From Methylosinus sporium (lineage in GTDB: Bacteria; Pseudomonadota; Alphaproteobacteria; Rhizobiales; Beijerinckiaceae): a stretch of 35,528 nucleotides of DNA. The stretch lies in NCBI RefSeq assembly GCF_003113265.1, contig NZ_PUIV01000037.1, positions 1 to 35,528 on the forward strand, written 5' to 3'. This document shows, piece by piece, positions 7,844-17,924 of this stretch (its first letter is position 1; each line of letters opens with the position of its first letter). Both the position numbers and the translations under genes were made by a program. The notes beneath the pieces are model-generated. The model worked only from the letters and a program-made list of their open reading frames with translations. It had not been told where the DNA came from and made no database searches.

Positions 7844-8425
7844 TCAGCGCGTCAGAGCCTCTTCGATCGCGACGCTGACGGCGTCGACCGGCGCCATGCC
7901 GTCCACCTGCTTCAGCTCGCCTTTGCCGGCGTAATAATGCGATACAGGCGCGGTCTGCGTGCGATAGGCGTCCAGACGAGTCTTGAACGCTTGCGGATTG
8001 TCGTCCGCGCGAACGTCGCCGCCACGCGCTCGCGTCTCGTCGACTCTGTTCTGCATACGCGCGAGCAGCGCATTCTCGTCGACGCTGAGCTCTATGACCG
8101 CGTCGAGCTTGAGCCCCTCGCGAATGAGCAGATCGTCCAAGGCCTGCGCCTGCGCCACTGTGCGCGGGAAACCATCGAGAATGAAGCCGTTGGCGGCGTC
8201 CTTCTCCTTGATGCGCTGACCGATGATGCCGACGACGACAGCGTCGGGCACCAGCGCGCCGCGATCCATGATCTCCTTGGCCTCGAGGCCGATCGGCGTC
8301 CTGGCCTCGACGGCGGCGCGCAGCATGTCGCCGGTCGAAAGCTGAGGGATCGCATATTTCGCGACCAGCCGAGCCGATTGCGTGCCCTTGCCCGCGCCCG
8401 GCGGTCCGAGCAGAACCAGCCTCAT
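7844..8425 (-). CDS. adk: Adenylate kinase
   Basis: Adenylate kinase interconverts ATP + AMP and two ADP in the cytosol. The 193-residue product has the P-loop GPPGAGKGT (7-15), the TGDMLR AMP-binding helix (31-36) and FILDGFPRT (81-89). It is of the short type: the LID is a brief loop, without the roughly 30-residue zinc-type insertion. The ATG overlaps the secY stop by four bases. It is the last gene of the ribosomal superoperon here; the convergent metallophosphoesterase gene ends 111 bases away, where rpsM would be expected in many alphaproteobacteria. Confidence 0.97.
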   Translation of the reverse strand: MRLVLLGPPGAGKGTQSARLVAKYAIPQLSTGDMLRAAVEARTPIGLEAKEIMDRGALVPDAVVVGIIGQRIKEKDAANGFILDGFPRTVAQAQALDDLLIREGLKLDAVIELSVDENALLARMQNRVDETRARGGDVRADDNPQAFKTRLDAYRTQTAPVSHYYAGKGELKQVDGMAPVDAVSVAIEEALTR

Positions 8426-9756
8426 TTGCGTCGCCCGCGTAGCTTCGTCTTACGGATCAGGCCCTCATATTGATGAGCCTGGAGATGACCGTGGATCTGC
8501 GCCACCGTATCCATCGTCACGCTCACCACGATGAGCAGCGAGGTGCCGCCGAAATAGAAGGGCAGATTGGCGTAGGAGATCAGCATTTCCGGCAGCAGGC
8601 AGATCACCGCGAGATAAGCGGCGCCGAGCACGGTGATGCGCATCAGCACGTCGTCGATGAATTTCGACGTCCGCTCGCCGGGACGAATGCCGGGGATGAA
8701 GCCGCCATGCTTCTTGAGATTGTCCGCCGTCTCCGTCGGATTGAAGACGATGGCCGTGTAAAAGAAGGCGAAGAAGACGATCAGCCCGACGTAGGACAGC
8801 ATGTAGAGCGGCCGTCCGTGCCCGAAATAGGCCGAGATGGTCGCAAAAATATTGTCCGTGCCCTGCGTCTGATAAAAATTCGCGATCGTCGTCGGCAGCA
8901 GCAGCAGCGAGGAGGCGAAGATCGGCGGAATGACGCCGGCGGTGTTGAGCTTGAGCGGCAGGAAGGAGGTCTGGCCTTCATAGACGCGATTGCCGTGCTG
9001 GCGTTTCGGATAGGTGATCAGCAATCGCCTCTGCGCTCGCTCCATGTAGACTATGAAGGCGATGACGAAGAAGGACATGGCTATCACGCCGAGGATGATT
9101 CCGGTCGAAATCGCGCCCTGCTTGCCGAGCTCGAGCGTGCTCAGAACCGCGGCCGGAAAGGCCGCGACAATGCCCGCGAAGATGATCAGCGAGGAGCCGT
9201 TGCCGATGCCGCGCGAGGTGATCTGCTCGCCCAGCCACATCAGGAACATGGTGCCGCCGACCAGAGTGACGACGGTGGTGAGGCGGAAGAACAGCCCCGG
9301 CTCGGTGACGACGCCCTGCTGCCCCTCGAGGCCGATGGCCATGCCATAGGCCTGGAAGGTCGCCAGAATGACGGTGAGATAGCGCGTATATTGATTGAGG
9401 ACCTTGCGGCCCTGCTCGCCCTCCTTCTTCACCTGCTCGAGCGAGGGAATGACCGTCGTGAGCAGCTGAATGATGATGGAGGCGGAGATATAGGGCATGA
9501 TGTTCAGCGCGAAGATCGCGCTGCGCTGAACCGCGCCGCCGGCGAACATGTTGAACAGCTCGAGCACGCCCTTCGACTGGCCGAAGAAGCTCTTGGCGAA
9601 GGCGTCCGGGTCGATGCCCGGCAACGGCACATAAGTGCCGAGACGATAGACGATCAGCGCGCCGAGCGTGAACCAGATGCGTTTCTTGAGCTCGTCCGCC
9701 TTGCTGAAAGCGGAAAAATTGACGTTGGCCGCAAGCTGTTCGGCTGCCGATGCCAT
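8422..9756 (-). CDS. secY: Preprotein translocase subunit SecY
   Basis: SecY forms the protein-conducting channel of the SecYEG translocon in the inner membrane. The 444-residue product is of normal length, with ten hydrophobic segments. Recognisable are the [10 protein letters not shown] region after the first helix, the TRYLTV segment, the basic cytoplasmic [19 protein letters not shown] loop used for ribosome and SecA contact, and the C-terminal LRGRRK tail. GAGGGAG lies upstream of the ATG at 9754-9756. It is separated from rplO by an unusually long 312-base spacer containing hairpins, while downstream it is coupled to adk. Confidence 0.98.
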   Translation of the reverse strand: MASAAEQLAANVNFSAFSKADELKKRIWFTLGALIVYRLGTYVPLPGIDPDAFAKSFFGQSKGVLELFNMFAGGAVQRSAIFALNIMPYISASIIIQLLTTVIPSLEQVKKEGEQGRKVLNQYTRYLTVILATFQAYGMAIGLEGQQGVVTEPGLFFRLTTVVTLVGGTMFLMWLGEQITSRGIGNGSSLIIFAGIVAAFPAAVLSTLELGKQGAISTGIILGVIAMSFFVIAFIVYMERAQRRLLITYPKRQHGNRVYEGQTSFLPLKLNTAGVIPPIFASSLLLLPTTIANFYQTQGTDNIFATISAYFGHGRPLYMLSYVGLIVFFAFFYTAIVFNPTETADNLKKHGGFIPGIRPGERTSKFIDDVLMRITVLGAAYLAVICLLPEMLISYANLPFYFGGTSLLIVVSVTMDTVAQIHGHLQAHQYEGLIRKTKLRGRRK

Positions 9757-10068
9757 GGGCGAGGCTCCCTCGTCGCGCGCCGCGCGGTTTCTTTTAAGCG
9801 AGCGTCGAAGCGACGCAGCGCTGCCCGCCGCGACGCCGCGCTCCGTTTTCGGCCAAGCCCTGTCGAAGGGGCCGGACCCGGCGCATGTCTATCGCACGAT
9901 GTCGGCGAAAAAAAAGTCTAGCCTCTTTTCGCCGGCTCGCACAGGCGACTCCGTATCACGACGGATGGGCGGATCGCCAGTTTTTTGGTCGATACGACTA
10001 ACTTCGAGGCGGCAAAAGGAGCCGCCTCGATTTATCGCTCGCTTTTCGCGCAGCCGCAGGGCGTCGGC
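9757..10068 (-). promoter_or_regulatory. Long structured rplO-secY spacer
   Basis: No gene is visible in these 312 bases. Two perfect inverted repeats stand out. Bases 10004-10013 (TCGAGGCGGC) pair with 10021-10030 around a 7-base loop, about 40 nt after the rplO stop in the direction of transcription. Bases 9903-9911 (CGGCGAAAA) pair with 9926-9934 around a 14-base loop; on the minus strand this second region includes a run of eight T (9908-9915). No convincing -35/-10 pair was found on the minus strand. It may be an attenuator, an RNA-processing site or the leader of a separate secY-adk transcript. Confidence 0.45.
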
Positions 10069-10554
10069 TCAGGCCGAGACCGGCTCTTCCGCCACGACGA
10101 GCAGCTTGATCGAGCCGCCGACGGCCTCGATCGCGGCCAAGGCCGATTTCGAAGCGGCCGCAACCTCGAAGGCGAGCTTCGCCTCCAGCTTGCCATTGCC
10201 GAGGATCTTCACGCCGTCGCGCGGCTTGGAGATCACGCCGGCGGCGATCAGCGCCTCGAGCGTGACCGGAGTGGCGGCGTCGAGCTTCCCGGCCTCCACG
10301 GCCTGCTGAATGCGGCCGAGATTGACCTCGTTATAGTCGGTCGAGAAGGGGTTGTAGAAACCGCGCTTCGGCAGACGACGATGCAGCGGCATCTGGCCGC
10401 CCTCGAAGCCTTTCACAGCGACGCCAGTGCGGGCTTTTTGACCCTTGACGCCGCGACCCGCGGTCTTGCCCTTGCCGGAGCCGATGCCGCGGCCGACGCG
10501 CATACGGTTCTTGCTGGCGCCGGGATTGTCGGAGAGATCGTTGAGCTTCACCAT
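10069..10554 (-). CDS. rplO: 50S ribosomal protein L15
   Basis: L15 is a late-assembling large-subunit protein that contacts 23S rRNA. The 161-residue product begins [13 protein letters not shown] and continues with the glycine- and lysine-rich [17 protein letters not shown] stretch that defines the family, then [19 protein letters not shown] start at the ATG of 10552-10554, which matches the family N-terminus; a GTG at 10569 would add five residues and overlap rpmD. It is the last gene before the long spacer in front of secY. Confidence 0.97.
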   Translation of the reverse strand: MVKLNDLSDNPGASKNRMRVGRGIGSGKGKTAGRGVKGQKARTGVAVKGFEGGQMPLHRRLPKRGFYNPFSTDYNEVNLGRIQQAVEAGKLDAATPVTLEALIAAGVISKPRDGVKILGNGKLEAKLAFEVAAASKSALAAIEAVGGSIKLLVVAEEPVSA

Positions 10555-10565
10555 TGTCCCGGCCC

Positions 10566-10754
10566 TCACTTCTCGTCGACGATTTTGACGAGATGCGCGA
10601 CTTTCGCGATCATCCCGCGCACGGCGGGCGTGTCCTCGAGCGTGCGACGACGGCCGATGCGGGTGAGGCCGAGGCCCGTCAGCGTCCTACGCTGACGATC
10701 CGGACGGCCGGTCGCGCTGCCGGTCTGCTCGATGGTAATCTTCTTCTCGCTCAT
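10566..10754 (-). CDS. rpmD: 50S ribosomal protein L30
   Basis: The 62-residue product has the L30 length and pattern: [26 protein letters not shown], then the [23 protein letters not shown] core helix. L30 sits on the solvent side of the 50S subunit near the 5S rRNA. It lies between rpsE and rplO with short gaps, as in the usual spc operon. Confidence 0.97.
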   Translation of the reverse strand: MSEKKITIEQTGSATGRPDRQRRTLTGLGLTRIGRRRTLEDTPAVRGMIAKVAHLVKIVDEK

Positions 10755-10768
10755 CGCAAGCCCTCCCC

Positions 10769-11341
10769 TCAGGCGTCGACGGCTTCGGCCTCGGCGCCCT
10801 GACGGCGCGCCTGAAGCGCGGAAACCTTGAGAGAACGGCGCGCCGCGACCGAACGCGGCGAATCCTCGCGCTCGAGCGCGTCGAACGTCGCGCGGATCAT
10901 GTTGTAGGGATTCGACGAGCCCTGGCTCTTGGCCACGACGTCGTGAACCCCGAGCGTCTCGAACACGGCGCGCATCGGGCCGCCGGCGATGATGCCGGTG
11001 CCGGGAGGCGCGGCCCGCAGCACGACGCGGCCCGCGCCATGGCGGCCGTTGACGTCATGATGCAGAGTGCGGCCTTCGCGCAGCGGGACGCGGATCAGCG
11101 CGCGCTTGGCGGCTTCCGTGGCCTTGCGGATCGCTTCCGGCACTTCGCGCGCCTTGCCGTGGCCATAGCCGACGCGGCCTTTCTGATCGCCGACGACGAC
11201 GAGCGCGGCGAAGCCGAAACGCCGACCGCCCTTCACCACTTTGGCGACGCGGTTGATATGGACCAGACGATCCACGAACTCATTGTCGCGATCGTCCCGA
11301 TCCCGGTCGCGGCCGCGGCCGCCTTCAGGTTCACGAGCCAT
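10769..11341 (-). CDS. rpsE: 30S ribosomal protein S5
   Basis: S5 helps control decoding accuracy and the mRNA entry helicase site. The 190-residue product has an N-terminal charged stretch ([19 protein letters not shown]), the double-stranded-RNA-binding-like [21 protein letters not shown] segment, and [26 protein letters not shown]. The ATG at 11339-11341 with GGAAGAG upstream is preferred over the GTG at 11356. It is separated from rplR by 222 bases that hold a dispersed repeat, an atypical interruption inside this operon. Confidence 0.97.
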   Translation of the reverse strand: MAREPEGGRGRDRDRDDRDNEFVDRLVHINRVAKVVKGGRRFGFAALVVVGDQKGRVGYGHGKAREVPEAIRKATEAAKRALIRVPLREGRTLHHDVNGRHGAGRVVLRAAPPGTGIIAGGPMRAVFETLGVHDVVAKSQGSSNPYNMIRATFDALEREDSPRSVAARRSLKVSALQARRQGAEAEAVDA

Positions 11342-11393
11342 TTTCTCTTCCGTCACTTACGCGGCAATATCGCCGCTCGCTTGGGGTCCTTTT

Positions 11394-11561
11394 CCCTCTC
11401 CCGCCTGCGGGAGAGGGTGGCCTCGCGAAGCGAGGTCGGGTGAGGGCCCGCGCCCTTTTTCCGACCAAGTCGCAACGGCCCTCATCCGTCGCCGCCGAAA
11501 GACGGGCGTCTTGCAAACGCCCTATGGCGGCGACACCTTCTCCCGCAGAGCAGGAGAAGGG
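11394..11561. repeat. Dispersed palindromic (BIME/MITE-like) repeat between rplR and rpsE
   Basis: The 168-base element has three clear hairpins: CCCTCTCCCGC (11394-11404) with GCGGGAGAGGG (11407-11417); CCTCGC (11421-11426) with GCGAGG (11430-11435); and CCTTCTCC (11536-11543) with GGAGAAGG (11553-11560). The outer ends read CCCTCTCC and GGAGAAGGG, so the whole unit has imperfect inverted ends. Sequences of this appearance occur as dispersed intergenic repeats in many GC-rich proteobacteria. The right end stops three bases before the rplR stop codon (11564-11566). It encodes no protein. Confidence 0.75.
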
Positions 11562-11563
11562 TT

Positions 11564-11926
11564 TTAAAACTGCAGGCCGCCCTCGCGGGCGCCCTCGGCC
11601 AGCGCCTGCACGCGGCCGTGATAGATATAGGCGCCGCGATCGAACACCACTTCCGTGATGCCCTGGGCGACGGCGCGCTCCGCGATCTGCTTGCCGACGA
11701 GATGCGCCGCTTCCTTGTTGGCGCCCGTCTTCAGCGTCTCGCGATTGGCCTTCTCGAGCGTCGAGGCGGAGACGATGGTCACGCCCTTCTCGTCGTCGAT
11801 GATCTGCGCATAGATCTGCTCCGAGGAGCGGAACACCGACAGACGCGGGCGGCCATAGGCGCGCGCGCGAATGCTCCGACGGACCCGGGCCTTGCGCCGG
11901 GCGGCTGCATTTACGTCCTTTGCCAT
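11564..11926 (-). CDS. rplR: 50S ribosomal protein L18
   Basis: L18 binds 5S rRNA and anchors it to the central protuberance. The 120-residue product shows the arginine-rich N-terminus ([21 protein letters not shown]), [16 protein letters not shown], and the C-terminal [26 protein letters not shown] typical of L18. The stop codon is directly next to the dispersed repeat that separates it from rpsE. Eleven bases separate it from rplF. Confidence 0.98.
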   Translation of the reverse strand: MAKDVNAAARRKARVRRSIRARAYGRPRLSVFRSSEQIYAQIIDDEKGVTIVSASTLEKANRETLKTGANKEAAHLVGKQIAERAVAQGITEVVFDRGAYIYHGRVQALAEGAREGGLQF

Positions 11927-11937
11927 GGCTCGCGTCC

Positions 11938-12471
<534 letters not shown>

Positions 12472-12506
12472 GGTTGAAGTCCTATCCCAATTCCTGCGAG
12501 CCTCGG

Positions 12507-12905
12507 TCAGAAGACCTTGGCAAGCACCTCGCCGCCGACATTGTTCTCGCGGGCCTTGTGATCGGCCATGACGCCCTTGGGCGTCGACACGATGGTGATG
12601 CCGAGGCCATTGGCCACGCGCGGCGTCTTGTCGACGCCCGCATAGACCCGGCGGCCCGGACGCGAGACGCGCTCGATCGTCTTGATGACCGGCTCGCCGT
12701 CGAAATATTTCAGCTCGATCTCGAACTCGGTGCGGCCATTGCCGAAATCCGTGGTCGTATAGCCGCGGATGTAGCCTTCATCCTTCAGCACGTCGAGCAC
12801 ATGGCCGCGCAGGCGCGAGCCCGGCGTCGAAACCTTGTCCTTGCGGCGCATCTGCGCATTGCGGATACGGGTGAGCAGATCGCCCAACGGATCGCTGATC
12901 GACAT
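12507..12905 (-). CDS. rpsH: 30S ribosomal protein S8
   Basis: S8 is a primary 16S rRNA-binding protein and, in Escherichia coli, the spc-operon translational repressor. The 132-residue product begins [18 protein letters not shown] and ends with [33 protein letters not shown], which holds the RNA-binding STPKG motif. Whether S8 represses this operon here is unknown; the target site in E. coli is near rplE. Confidence 0.98.
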   Translation of the reverse strand: MSISDPLGDLLTRIRNAQMRRKDKVSTPGSRLRGHVLDVLKDEGYIRGYTTTDFGNGRTEFEIELKYFDGEPVIKTIERVSRPGRRVYAGVDKTPRVANGLGITIVSTPKGVMADHKARENNVGGEVLAKVF

Positions 12906-12917
12906 TCGCTCTCTCCC

Positions 12918-13223
12918 TTACCAGCTGGACTTCACGAGACCGGGGATGAGGCCGCGCGAGCCGAGCTCACGCAGCGCCACGCGCGACAGTTTCAGCTTCC
13001 GATAGAAAGCGCGCGGACGTCCCGAAACCTCGCAGCGATTGCGAATGCGAATCGCGGCGGAATTGCGCGGCAGCTCGGCGAGCTTGAGGCGCGCCTCGAA
13101 CCGCTCTTCCGCCGTCAACGCCTCGTCATTCGCCTTCGCCTTCAGCCGCTCGCGGCGGCCGGCATAGGCCTTGGCGAGCTTCGCCCTGCGCTTGTTGTTC
13201 TCGATCGAACTCTTCTTGGCCAT
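12918..13223 (-). CDS. rpsN: 30S ribosomal protein S14 (zinc-free type)
   Basis: The 101-residue product is the long, zinc-independent form of S14: [29 protein letters not shown] at the start, then [23 protein letters not shown]. Only one Cys is present, so there is no CxxC zinc ribbon. It sits in the head of the 30S subunit. The position between rplE and rpsH is usual. Confidence 0.98.
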   Translation of the reverse strand: MAKKSSIENNKRRAKLAKAYAGRRERLKAKANDEALTAEERFEARLKLAELPRNSAAIRIRNRCEVSGRPRAFYRKLKLSRVALRELGSRGLIPGLVKSSW

Positions 13224-13262
13224 TTTCTATGCCTTCGGTTTCCGCGTTTGAGACTTATCGTC

Positions 13263-13955
13263 TCACTGCCGGAACGGGAAATTGAACGCGCGCAGGAGCG
13301 CGCGCGCCTCGTCGTCCGTCTTCGCCGTCGTCACGACGATGACGTCCATGCCGAGGATCGACTCGGCCTTGTCATAGTCGATCTCGGGAAACACGATATG
13401 CTCCTTGATGCCGAGGGCGTAGGAGCCGCGTCCGTCGAAGGACTTGGGGTTGAGGCCGCGGAAATCGCGAACGCGCGGCAGCGCGATCGTGATCAGGCGG
13501 TCCAGAAATTCATACATGCGCGTCTTGCGCAGCGTGACCTTGGCCCCGATCGGCATGTTCTCGCGGACCTTGAAGGTCGAGATCGCCTTGCGGGCGCGCG
13601 TCACCACCGGCTTCTGGCCGGCGATCAGCGCGAGGTCGCCGGCCGCGGCCGTCACCTTCTTGCTGTCGTTGACCGCCTCGCCGACGCCCATGTTCAGCAC
13701 GATCTTCTCGATCGCCGGCACCTCGAAAGCGTTCTTATAGCCGAACTCTTCCATGAGCTTGGCGCGAACCACTTCCTCATAGTGCTTTTTCAGCCGGACC
13801 TCATAGGGTCCCTCGGGAAGCGTCTTCGGTCCGGCGGAACGTCCCTCGCCGTCATGCGACGCCGCGGAGGGAGCGGATTTCGACTTGCCGGCCTTCTTGG
13901 CCTCGCCTTCCGCCTTCGGAGCCTTGGCGGCTTTCGGCTTCTTTTCCTCAGCCAT
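13263..13955 (-). CDS. rplE: 50S ribosomal protein L5 with N-terminal extension
   Basis: L5 binds 5S rRNA and contacts the P-site tRNA. From the ATG at 13953-13955 the product is 230 residues, longer than the usual 179-187. The extra part is an N-terminal Lys/Ala/Glu/Ser-rich low-complexity stretch of roughly 45 residues ([19 protein letters not shown] onward) before the normal core, which starts near [17 protein letters not shown]. The core motifs [32 protein letters not shown] and [20 protein letters not shown] are intact. The start codon overlaps the end of rplX by eight bases. Whether the extension is translated should be checked; no ATG or strong ribosome-binding site lies closer to the core. 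Confidence 0.95.
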   Translation of the reverse strand: MAEEKKPKAAKAPKAEGEAKKAGKSKSAPSAASHDGEGRSAGPKTLPEGPYEVRLKKHYEEVVRAKLMEEFGYKNAFEVPAIEKIVLNMGVGEAVNDSKKVTAAAGDLALIAGQKPVVTRARKAISTFKVRENMPIGAKVTLRKTRMYEFLDRLITIALPRVRDFRGLNPKSFDGRGSYALGIKEHIVFPEIDYDKAESILGMDVIVVTTAKTDDEARALLRAFNFPFRQ

Positions 13956-14265
13956 CGATCTGTTCTCCGGAACGCTTGGCGATGCGGACCTTGCGGCCGT
14001 CATCGAGAGTCTTGAAACCGACGCGCGTCGGCTTGCCGTCCTTGGGATCGGCGATCGCGATGTTGGAGAGGTCGAGCGCCGCCGGCTTGGTGACGATGCC
14101 CGCTTCCTGCGTGCGCGTCTGGCGTTGATGGCGCTTGACGAGATTGACGCCCTCGACAACGGCGCGACCTTCGGTCGGCAGCACCTGGATCACCTGACCC
14201 GAGCGGCCCTTGTCGCGGCCGGTGAGAACGACGACCTTGTCGCCTTTCTTGATTTTTGCGGCCAT
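13948..14265 (-). CDS. rplX: 50S ribosomal protein L24
   Basis: L24 starts 50S assembly by binding the 5' end of 23S rRNA. The 105-residue product starts [20 protein letters not shown], the KOW motif, followed by [10 protein letters not shown] and a basic tail. Its ATG (14263-14265) overlaps the rplN stop by one base (TAATG on the minus strand) and its end overlaps the rplE start by eight, so all three are translationally coupled. Confidence 0.98.
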   Translation of the reverse strand: MAAKIKKGDKVVVLTGRDKGRSGQVIQVLPTEGRAVVEGVNLVKRHQRQTRTQEAGIVTKPAALDLSNIAIADPKDGKPTRVGFKTLDDGRKVRIAKRSGEQIDG

Positions 14266-14633
14266 TACAGCACCTCCGGCGCGAGCGAGATGATCTTCAT
14301 ATGGTTCTTGGCGCGCAGCTCGCGCGGCACGGGTCCGAAGATGCGCGTGCCGATCGGCTCCTTCTGATTGTTGATCAGAACCGCCGCGTTGGAATCGAAG
14401 CGGATCACCGAGCCGTCGGCGCGCTTGATGTCCTTGGCCGTGCGCACGACGACCGCCTTGAGCACGTCGCCCTTTTTCACGCGACCGCGCGGAATCGCCT
14501 CTTTGATCGAGACGACAATAATGTCGCCGACCCCGGCGTATTTGCGCTTGGAGCCGCCCAGCACCTTGATGCACATGACGCGGCGGGCGCCAGAATTATC
14601 GGCGACATCGAGATTTGTCTGCATCTGTATCAT
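14265..14633 (-). CDS. rplN: 50S ribosomal protein L14
   Basis: The 122-residue product begins [27 protein letters not shown], the unmistakable L14 N-terminus, with [15 protein letters not shown] and a C-terminal [20 protein letters not shown]14 lies at the subunit interface and is the docking site of RsfS. An 87-base spacer separates it from rpsQ upstream. Confidence 0.98.
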   Translation of the reverse strand: MIQMQTNLDVADNSGARRVMCIKVLGGSKRKYAGVGDIIVVSIKEAIPRGRVKKGDVLKAVVVRTAKDIKRADGSVIRFDSNAAVLINNQKEPIGTRIFGPVPRELRAKNHMKIISLAPEVL

Positions 14634-14720
14634 GGCTCAACCCGCCTTTCGTCTCGGTCTGGTTTCGGTTCCCCGACTTCGTCCGAGAAAACCATTCCAC
14701 TCGTCTCGTCTCTTGTGGCC

Positions 14721-14963
14721 TCAGGCCTTGTCGGCGGCTTCGACCACTCGCCAGCGCTTCAGCCGCGAGATCGGAGCCGTCTCCTCGATCGTGACCTCGT
14801 CGCCGACCTTGAAAGTCTGCGCTTCGTCATGCGCATGATAATTTTTCGTGCGACGAACGGTCTTCTTGAACAGCGGATGGGTGAAGCGGCGCTCCACCTT
14901 CACGACCACCGTCTTGTTCTGCTTGTCGCTGACGACGACGCCCTGAAGAATTCGCTTCGGCAT
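14721..14963 (-). CDS. rpsQ: 30S ribosomal protein S17
   Basis: The 80-residue product has the OB-fold pattern of S17: [34 protein letters not shown], then [22 protein letters not shown]. It is a primary 16S rRNA binder. It lies ten bases after rpmC, as usual in the S10 operon. Confidence 0.98.
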   Translation of the reverse strand: MPKRILQGVVVSDKQNKTVVVKVERRFTHPLFKKTVRRTKNYHAHDEAQTFKVGDEVTIEETAPISRLKRWRVVEAADKA

Positions 14964-14973
14964 TGGCGCTCTC

Positions 14974-15189
14974 TCAACTCTGTTGTTCAGCGCGCTTCTG
15001 CGCGGCGATGGATTTGGCGCGGGCGATGTCGCGGCGAACGACGCGCACGCGCGCCGTGTTCTCGAGCTGTCCCGTCGCGCGCTGAAAGCGCAGATTGAAC
15101 TGCTCTTTCTTCAGCTTCAGCACTTCCTCGTCCAGCAGATCGAGAGAGAGCGCGCGAAGATCGGAGACGCGTTGCTTGTTCGTGCTCAT
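14974..15189 (-). CDS. rpmC: 50S ribosomal protein L29
   Basis: The 71-residue product has the two-helix L29 pattern: [49 protein letters not shown]29 lies at the nascent-chain exit and helps dock SRP and trigger factor. I start at the ATG of 15187-15189 (GAGG upstream), eleven bases after the rplP stop; a GTG at 15204 would overlap rplP. Confidence 0.97.
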   Translation of the reverse strand: MSTNKQRVSDLRALSLDLLDEEVLKLKKEQFNLRFQRATGQLENTARVRVVRRDIARAKSIAAQKRAEQQS

Positions 15190-15200
15190 GGTCGCAATCC

Positions 15201-15614
15201 TCACTCGGCGATGCGCTCGATGAAGCGCGTCTTGATCGGCAGCTTCGCGGCGGCGAGGGTCAGCGCCTCACGCGCGAGCTCGCCGGAGACGCCGTCGACC
15301 TCGAACATGATACGGCCCGGGGCGACGCGCACGGCCCAGAGTTCCGGCGCGCCCTTGCCCTTACCCATGCGCACTTCGGTCGGCTTTTTGGAGACCGGCA
15401 CATCGGGGAAGATGCGGATCCAGACGCGGCCGGCACGCTTCATATGGCGCGTCATGGCGCGGCGGGCCGCCTCGATCTGGCGCGCGGTGATGCGCTCCGG
15501 CTCGAGAGCCTTGAGGCCGAACTGCCCGAAATTCAGGGAAAAGCCGCCTTTGGCGTTTCCGTGAATGCGGCCTTTGAAGGCCTTGCGGAACCTGGTGCGT
15601 TTGGGTTGCAACAT
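15201..15614 (-). CDS. rplP: 50S ribosomal protein L16
   Basis: The 137-residue product starts [19 protein letters not shown] and carries [47 protein letters not shown], fully typical for L16, which sits at the A-site tRNA elbow. Normal length and position between rpsC and rpmC. Confidence 0.98.
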   Translation of the reverse strand: MLQPKRTRFRKAFKGRIHGNAKGGFSLNFGQFGLKALEPERITARQIEAARRAMTRHMKRAGRVWIRIFPDVPVSKKPTEVRMGKGKGAPELWAVRVAPGRIMFEVDGVSGELAREALTLAAAKLPIKTRFIERIAE

Positions 15615-15632
15615 GATGTCGAACTCTCGAAA

Positions 15633-16376
15633 TTAGGCCGCGTCGCGCGGCTCGCGCGGCTCGCGACGGCGACGCTCGCCATGATGTTCGCGCTCACCGC
15701 CGCCGGCGGCCTGCTCGGCCAGACGCTTGTCCTGCGCCATCGGATCATGCTCGAGGATCTCGCCCTTGAAGATCCAGACCTTGATGCCGCAAGCGCCGTA
15801 AGCTGTATGCGCGGTGGCGACGCCATAGTCGACGTCGGCGCGCAGCGTATGCAGCGGCACGCGGCCCTCGCGATACCATTCCAGGCGCGCGATCTCCGCG
15901 CCGCCGAGACGGCCCGAGCAATTGATGCGAATGCCCTGCGCTCCGAGGCGGATCGCCGACTGCACGGCGCGCTTCATGGCGCGACGGAAGGCGACGCGGC
16001 GCTCGAGCTGCTGCGCGATCGAATCGGCGACCAGCGTCGCCTCGACCTCGGGCTTGCGCACCTCGACGATGTTGATCACCACTTCGCTGCCGGTGAGCTT
16101 GCCCACCAGCTTGCGGATCTTGTCGATATCCGCGCCCTTCTTGCCGATGACCACGCCCGGACGAGCCGAGTGGATGGTCACGCGGCACTTCTTGTGCGGG
16201 CGTTCGATGATGATGCGCGACACCGCAGCCTGCTTGAGATTTTTCGTCACCGCGGCGCGAATGGCGAGATCCTCGTGTAGCAGCTTGGCGTATTCGCCCT
16301 TGCTCGCGAACCAGCGCGAATCCCAGGTGCGGTTGACGCCGAGGCGCAGCCCGATCGGATTGACCTTCTGACCCAT
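15633..16376 (-). CDS. rpsC: 30S ribosomal protein S3
   Basis: S3 forms part of the mRNA entry tunnel. The 247-residue product begins [22 protein letters not shown], has the KH-domain loop [17 protein letters not shown] and the C-terminal [10 protein letters not shown]-like block (here [12 protein letters not shown]). After it comes a charged tail rich in Glu and Arg (about 20 residues), typical of alphaproteobacterial S3. Confidence 0.98.
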   Translation of the reverse strand: MGQKVNPIGLRLGVNRTWDSRWFASKGEYAKLLHEDLAIRAAVTKNLKQAAVSRIIIERPHKKCRVTIHSARPGVVIGKKGADIDKIRKLVGKLTGSEVVINIVEVRKPEVEATLVADSIAQQLERRVAFRRAMKRAVQSAIRLGAQGIRINCSGRLGGAEIARLEWYREGRVPLHTLRADVDYGVATAHTAYGACGIKVWIFKGEILEHDPMAQDKRLAEQAAGGGEREHHGERRRREPREPRDAA

Positions 16377-16388
16377 CGTTGGCTCCCT

Positions 16389-16775
16389 TTAGGCTTTCGC
16401 CGGCGTTTCGACTTCGCGGACGATGATCGTCAGATTCGCGAAGGGCTTCTCGATGCGGCTCGAGCGGCCACGGGCGCGCGCCGCGAAGCGCCGCATCACC
16501 AGCGACTTGCCGACGAAGGCCTGAGCGACGATCAGATCGTCGACATCGAGGCCATGATTATTCTCGGCGTTGGCGATGGCGCTCTCCAAGGTCTTCTTGA
16601 CCTCGTGAGCGATGCGCTTACGCGAGAACTCGAGATCGGCGAGAGCGCGATCGACCTTCTTGCCGCGGATGAGCTGGGCCAGAAGATTGAGCTTCTGCGG
16701 GGAGACGCGCAGCGTGTTGGCGACGGCTTTCGCCTCATTGTCGGCCAGCGCGCGCGGATTGCTCGGCTTGGACAT
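16389..16775 (-). CDS. rplV: 50S ribosomal protein L22
   Basis: L22 lines the peptide exit tunnel; changes in its hairpin loop give macrolide resistance. The 128-residue product reads [39 protein letters not shown], with the tunnel loop near [18 protein letters not shown]. The ATG at 16773-16775 lies five bases after the rpsS stop; the frame is open further upstream, but that part is rpsS shadow. Confidence 0.98.
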   Translation of the reverse strand: MSKPSNPRALADNEAKAVANTLRVSPQKLNLLAQLIRGKKVDRALADLEFSRKRIAHEVKKTLESAIANAENNHGLDVDDLIVAQAFVGKSLVMRRFAARARGRSSRIEKPFANLTIIVREVETPAKA

Positions 16776-16780
16776 GTTCG

Positions 16781-17059
16781 TCAGCCCCTCTTCGACTTCT
16801 TGTCCGCCGCGTGACCATGGAAGGTGCGCGTCGGAGAGAATTCGCCGAACTTGTGCCCGATCATGTCTTCGCTGACAGACACGGGCACATGCTTGTGGCC
16901 ATTGTGCACGCCGAAGGTGAGACCCACGAACTGCGGCAGAATGGTGGAGCGGCGGCTCCAAATCTTGATGATATCGCTGCGTCCCGAGGCGCGCGCGGTC
17001 TCCGCCTTCTTCAGCAGATAGCCGTCGACGAACGGGCCTTTCCAGATAGAGCGAGCCAT
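16781..17059 (-). CDS. rpsS: 30S ribosomal protein S19
   Basis: The 92-residue product begins [20 protein letters not shown], includes [27 protein letters not shown] and [13 protein letters not shown], all diagnostic of S19 in the 30S head. It is three bases from rplB. Confidence 0.98.
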   Translation of the reverse strand: MARSIWKGPFVDGYLLKKAETARASGRSDIIKIWSRRSTILPQFVGLTFGVHNGHKHVPVSVSEDMIGHKFGEFSPTRTFHGHAADKKSKRG

Positions 17060-17062
17060 GGA

Positions 17063-17902
17063 TCAGCCCTTCTTCTTCTTGGCGTGCCGCGAGGACACGA
17101 TGAATTTGTCGGTCTTCTTGTTCGTGCGGGTCTTCTTGCCCTTGGTCGGCTTGCCCCAGGGCGTGACCGGATGACGGCCGCCCGAGGTGCGGCCTTCGCC
17201 GCCGCCGTGCGGATGGTCGACCGGGTTCATGGTGACGCCGCGATTATGCGGGCGACGGCCGAGCCAGCGCGAACGACCCGCCTTGCCGAGCGAGATGTTC
17301 ATGTGATCCGGATTCGACACCGCGCCGATGGTCGCGAAGCACTGACCATGAACGAGGCGCTGCTCGCCCGAGTTCAGGCGAAGGATCACATAGCCCTGAT
17401 CGCGGCCGACGATCTGCGCGTAATTGCCCGCCGAGCGCGCGATCGCGCCACCCTTGCCGATCTTGATCTCGACATTGTGGACGATCGTGCCGACCGGGAT
17501 ATTGCCGATCGGCATGGCGTTGCCGGGCTTCACATCGACCTGAGCGCCCGACACCACCTCGTCGCCGACCGAAAGACGCTGCGGCGCGAGAATGTAGGAC
17601 AGCTCGTCATCCGCATAACGAATGAGCGCGATGAAGGCCGTGCGGTTCGGATCATATTCGATCCGCTCCACCTTGCCGACGACATCGAGCTTGCGGCGCT
17701 TGAAGTCGACGAGGCGATAGGCCTGCTTATGGCCGCCGCCGCGGAAGCGCACGGTCACGCGGCCGTTATTGTTGCGGCCGCCCTTGGACGTCTTGCCCTC
17801 GGTGAGGGTTTTGACGGGCTTGCCCTTGTGGAGACCGCTACGGTCGACGATGACGAGCTGGCGAAGGCTCGGCGTGACCGGCTTGAATGTCTTCAGCGCC
17901 AT
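17063..17902 (-). CDS. rplB: 50S ribosomal protein L2
   Basis: L2 is needed for subunit joining and peptidyl-transferase activity. The 279-residue product starts [20 protein letters not shown] and contains the conserved [26 protein letters not shown] segment with the functional His. The C-terminal basic tail ([24 protein letters not shown]) is usual. Confidence 0.98.
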   Translation of the reverse strand: MALKTFKPVTPSLRQLVIVDRSGLHKGKPVKTLTEGKTSKGGRNNNGRVTVRFRGGGHKQAYRLVDFKRRKLDVVGKVERIEYDPNRTAFIALIRYADDELSYILAPQRLSVGDEVVSGAQVDVKPGNAMPIGNIPVGTIVHNVEIKIGKGGAIARSAGNYAQIVGRDQGYVILRLNSGEQRLVHGQCFATIGAVSNPDHMNISLGKAGRSRWLGRRPHNRGVTMNPVDHPHGGGEGRTSGGRHPVTPWGKPTKGKKTRTNKKTDKFIVSSRHAKKKKG

Positions 17903-17924
17903 GGTTTTGTCCTCGAGCCTGCCT

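Noticed and set aside
9908-9915. The T8 run (minus strand) as a rho-independent terminator before secY
   Set aside because: Only a four-base AGCC/GGCT stem precedes it, too weak for a standard terminator; kept only as part of the structured spacer.
8470-9921. A 483-codon plus-strand open frame antisense to secY
   Set aside because: Hydrophobic SecY codons give an Asp/Glu/Arg/His-rich antisense frame; no domain is visible.
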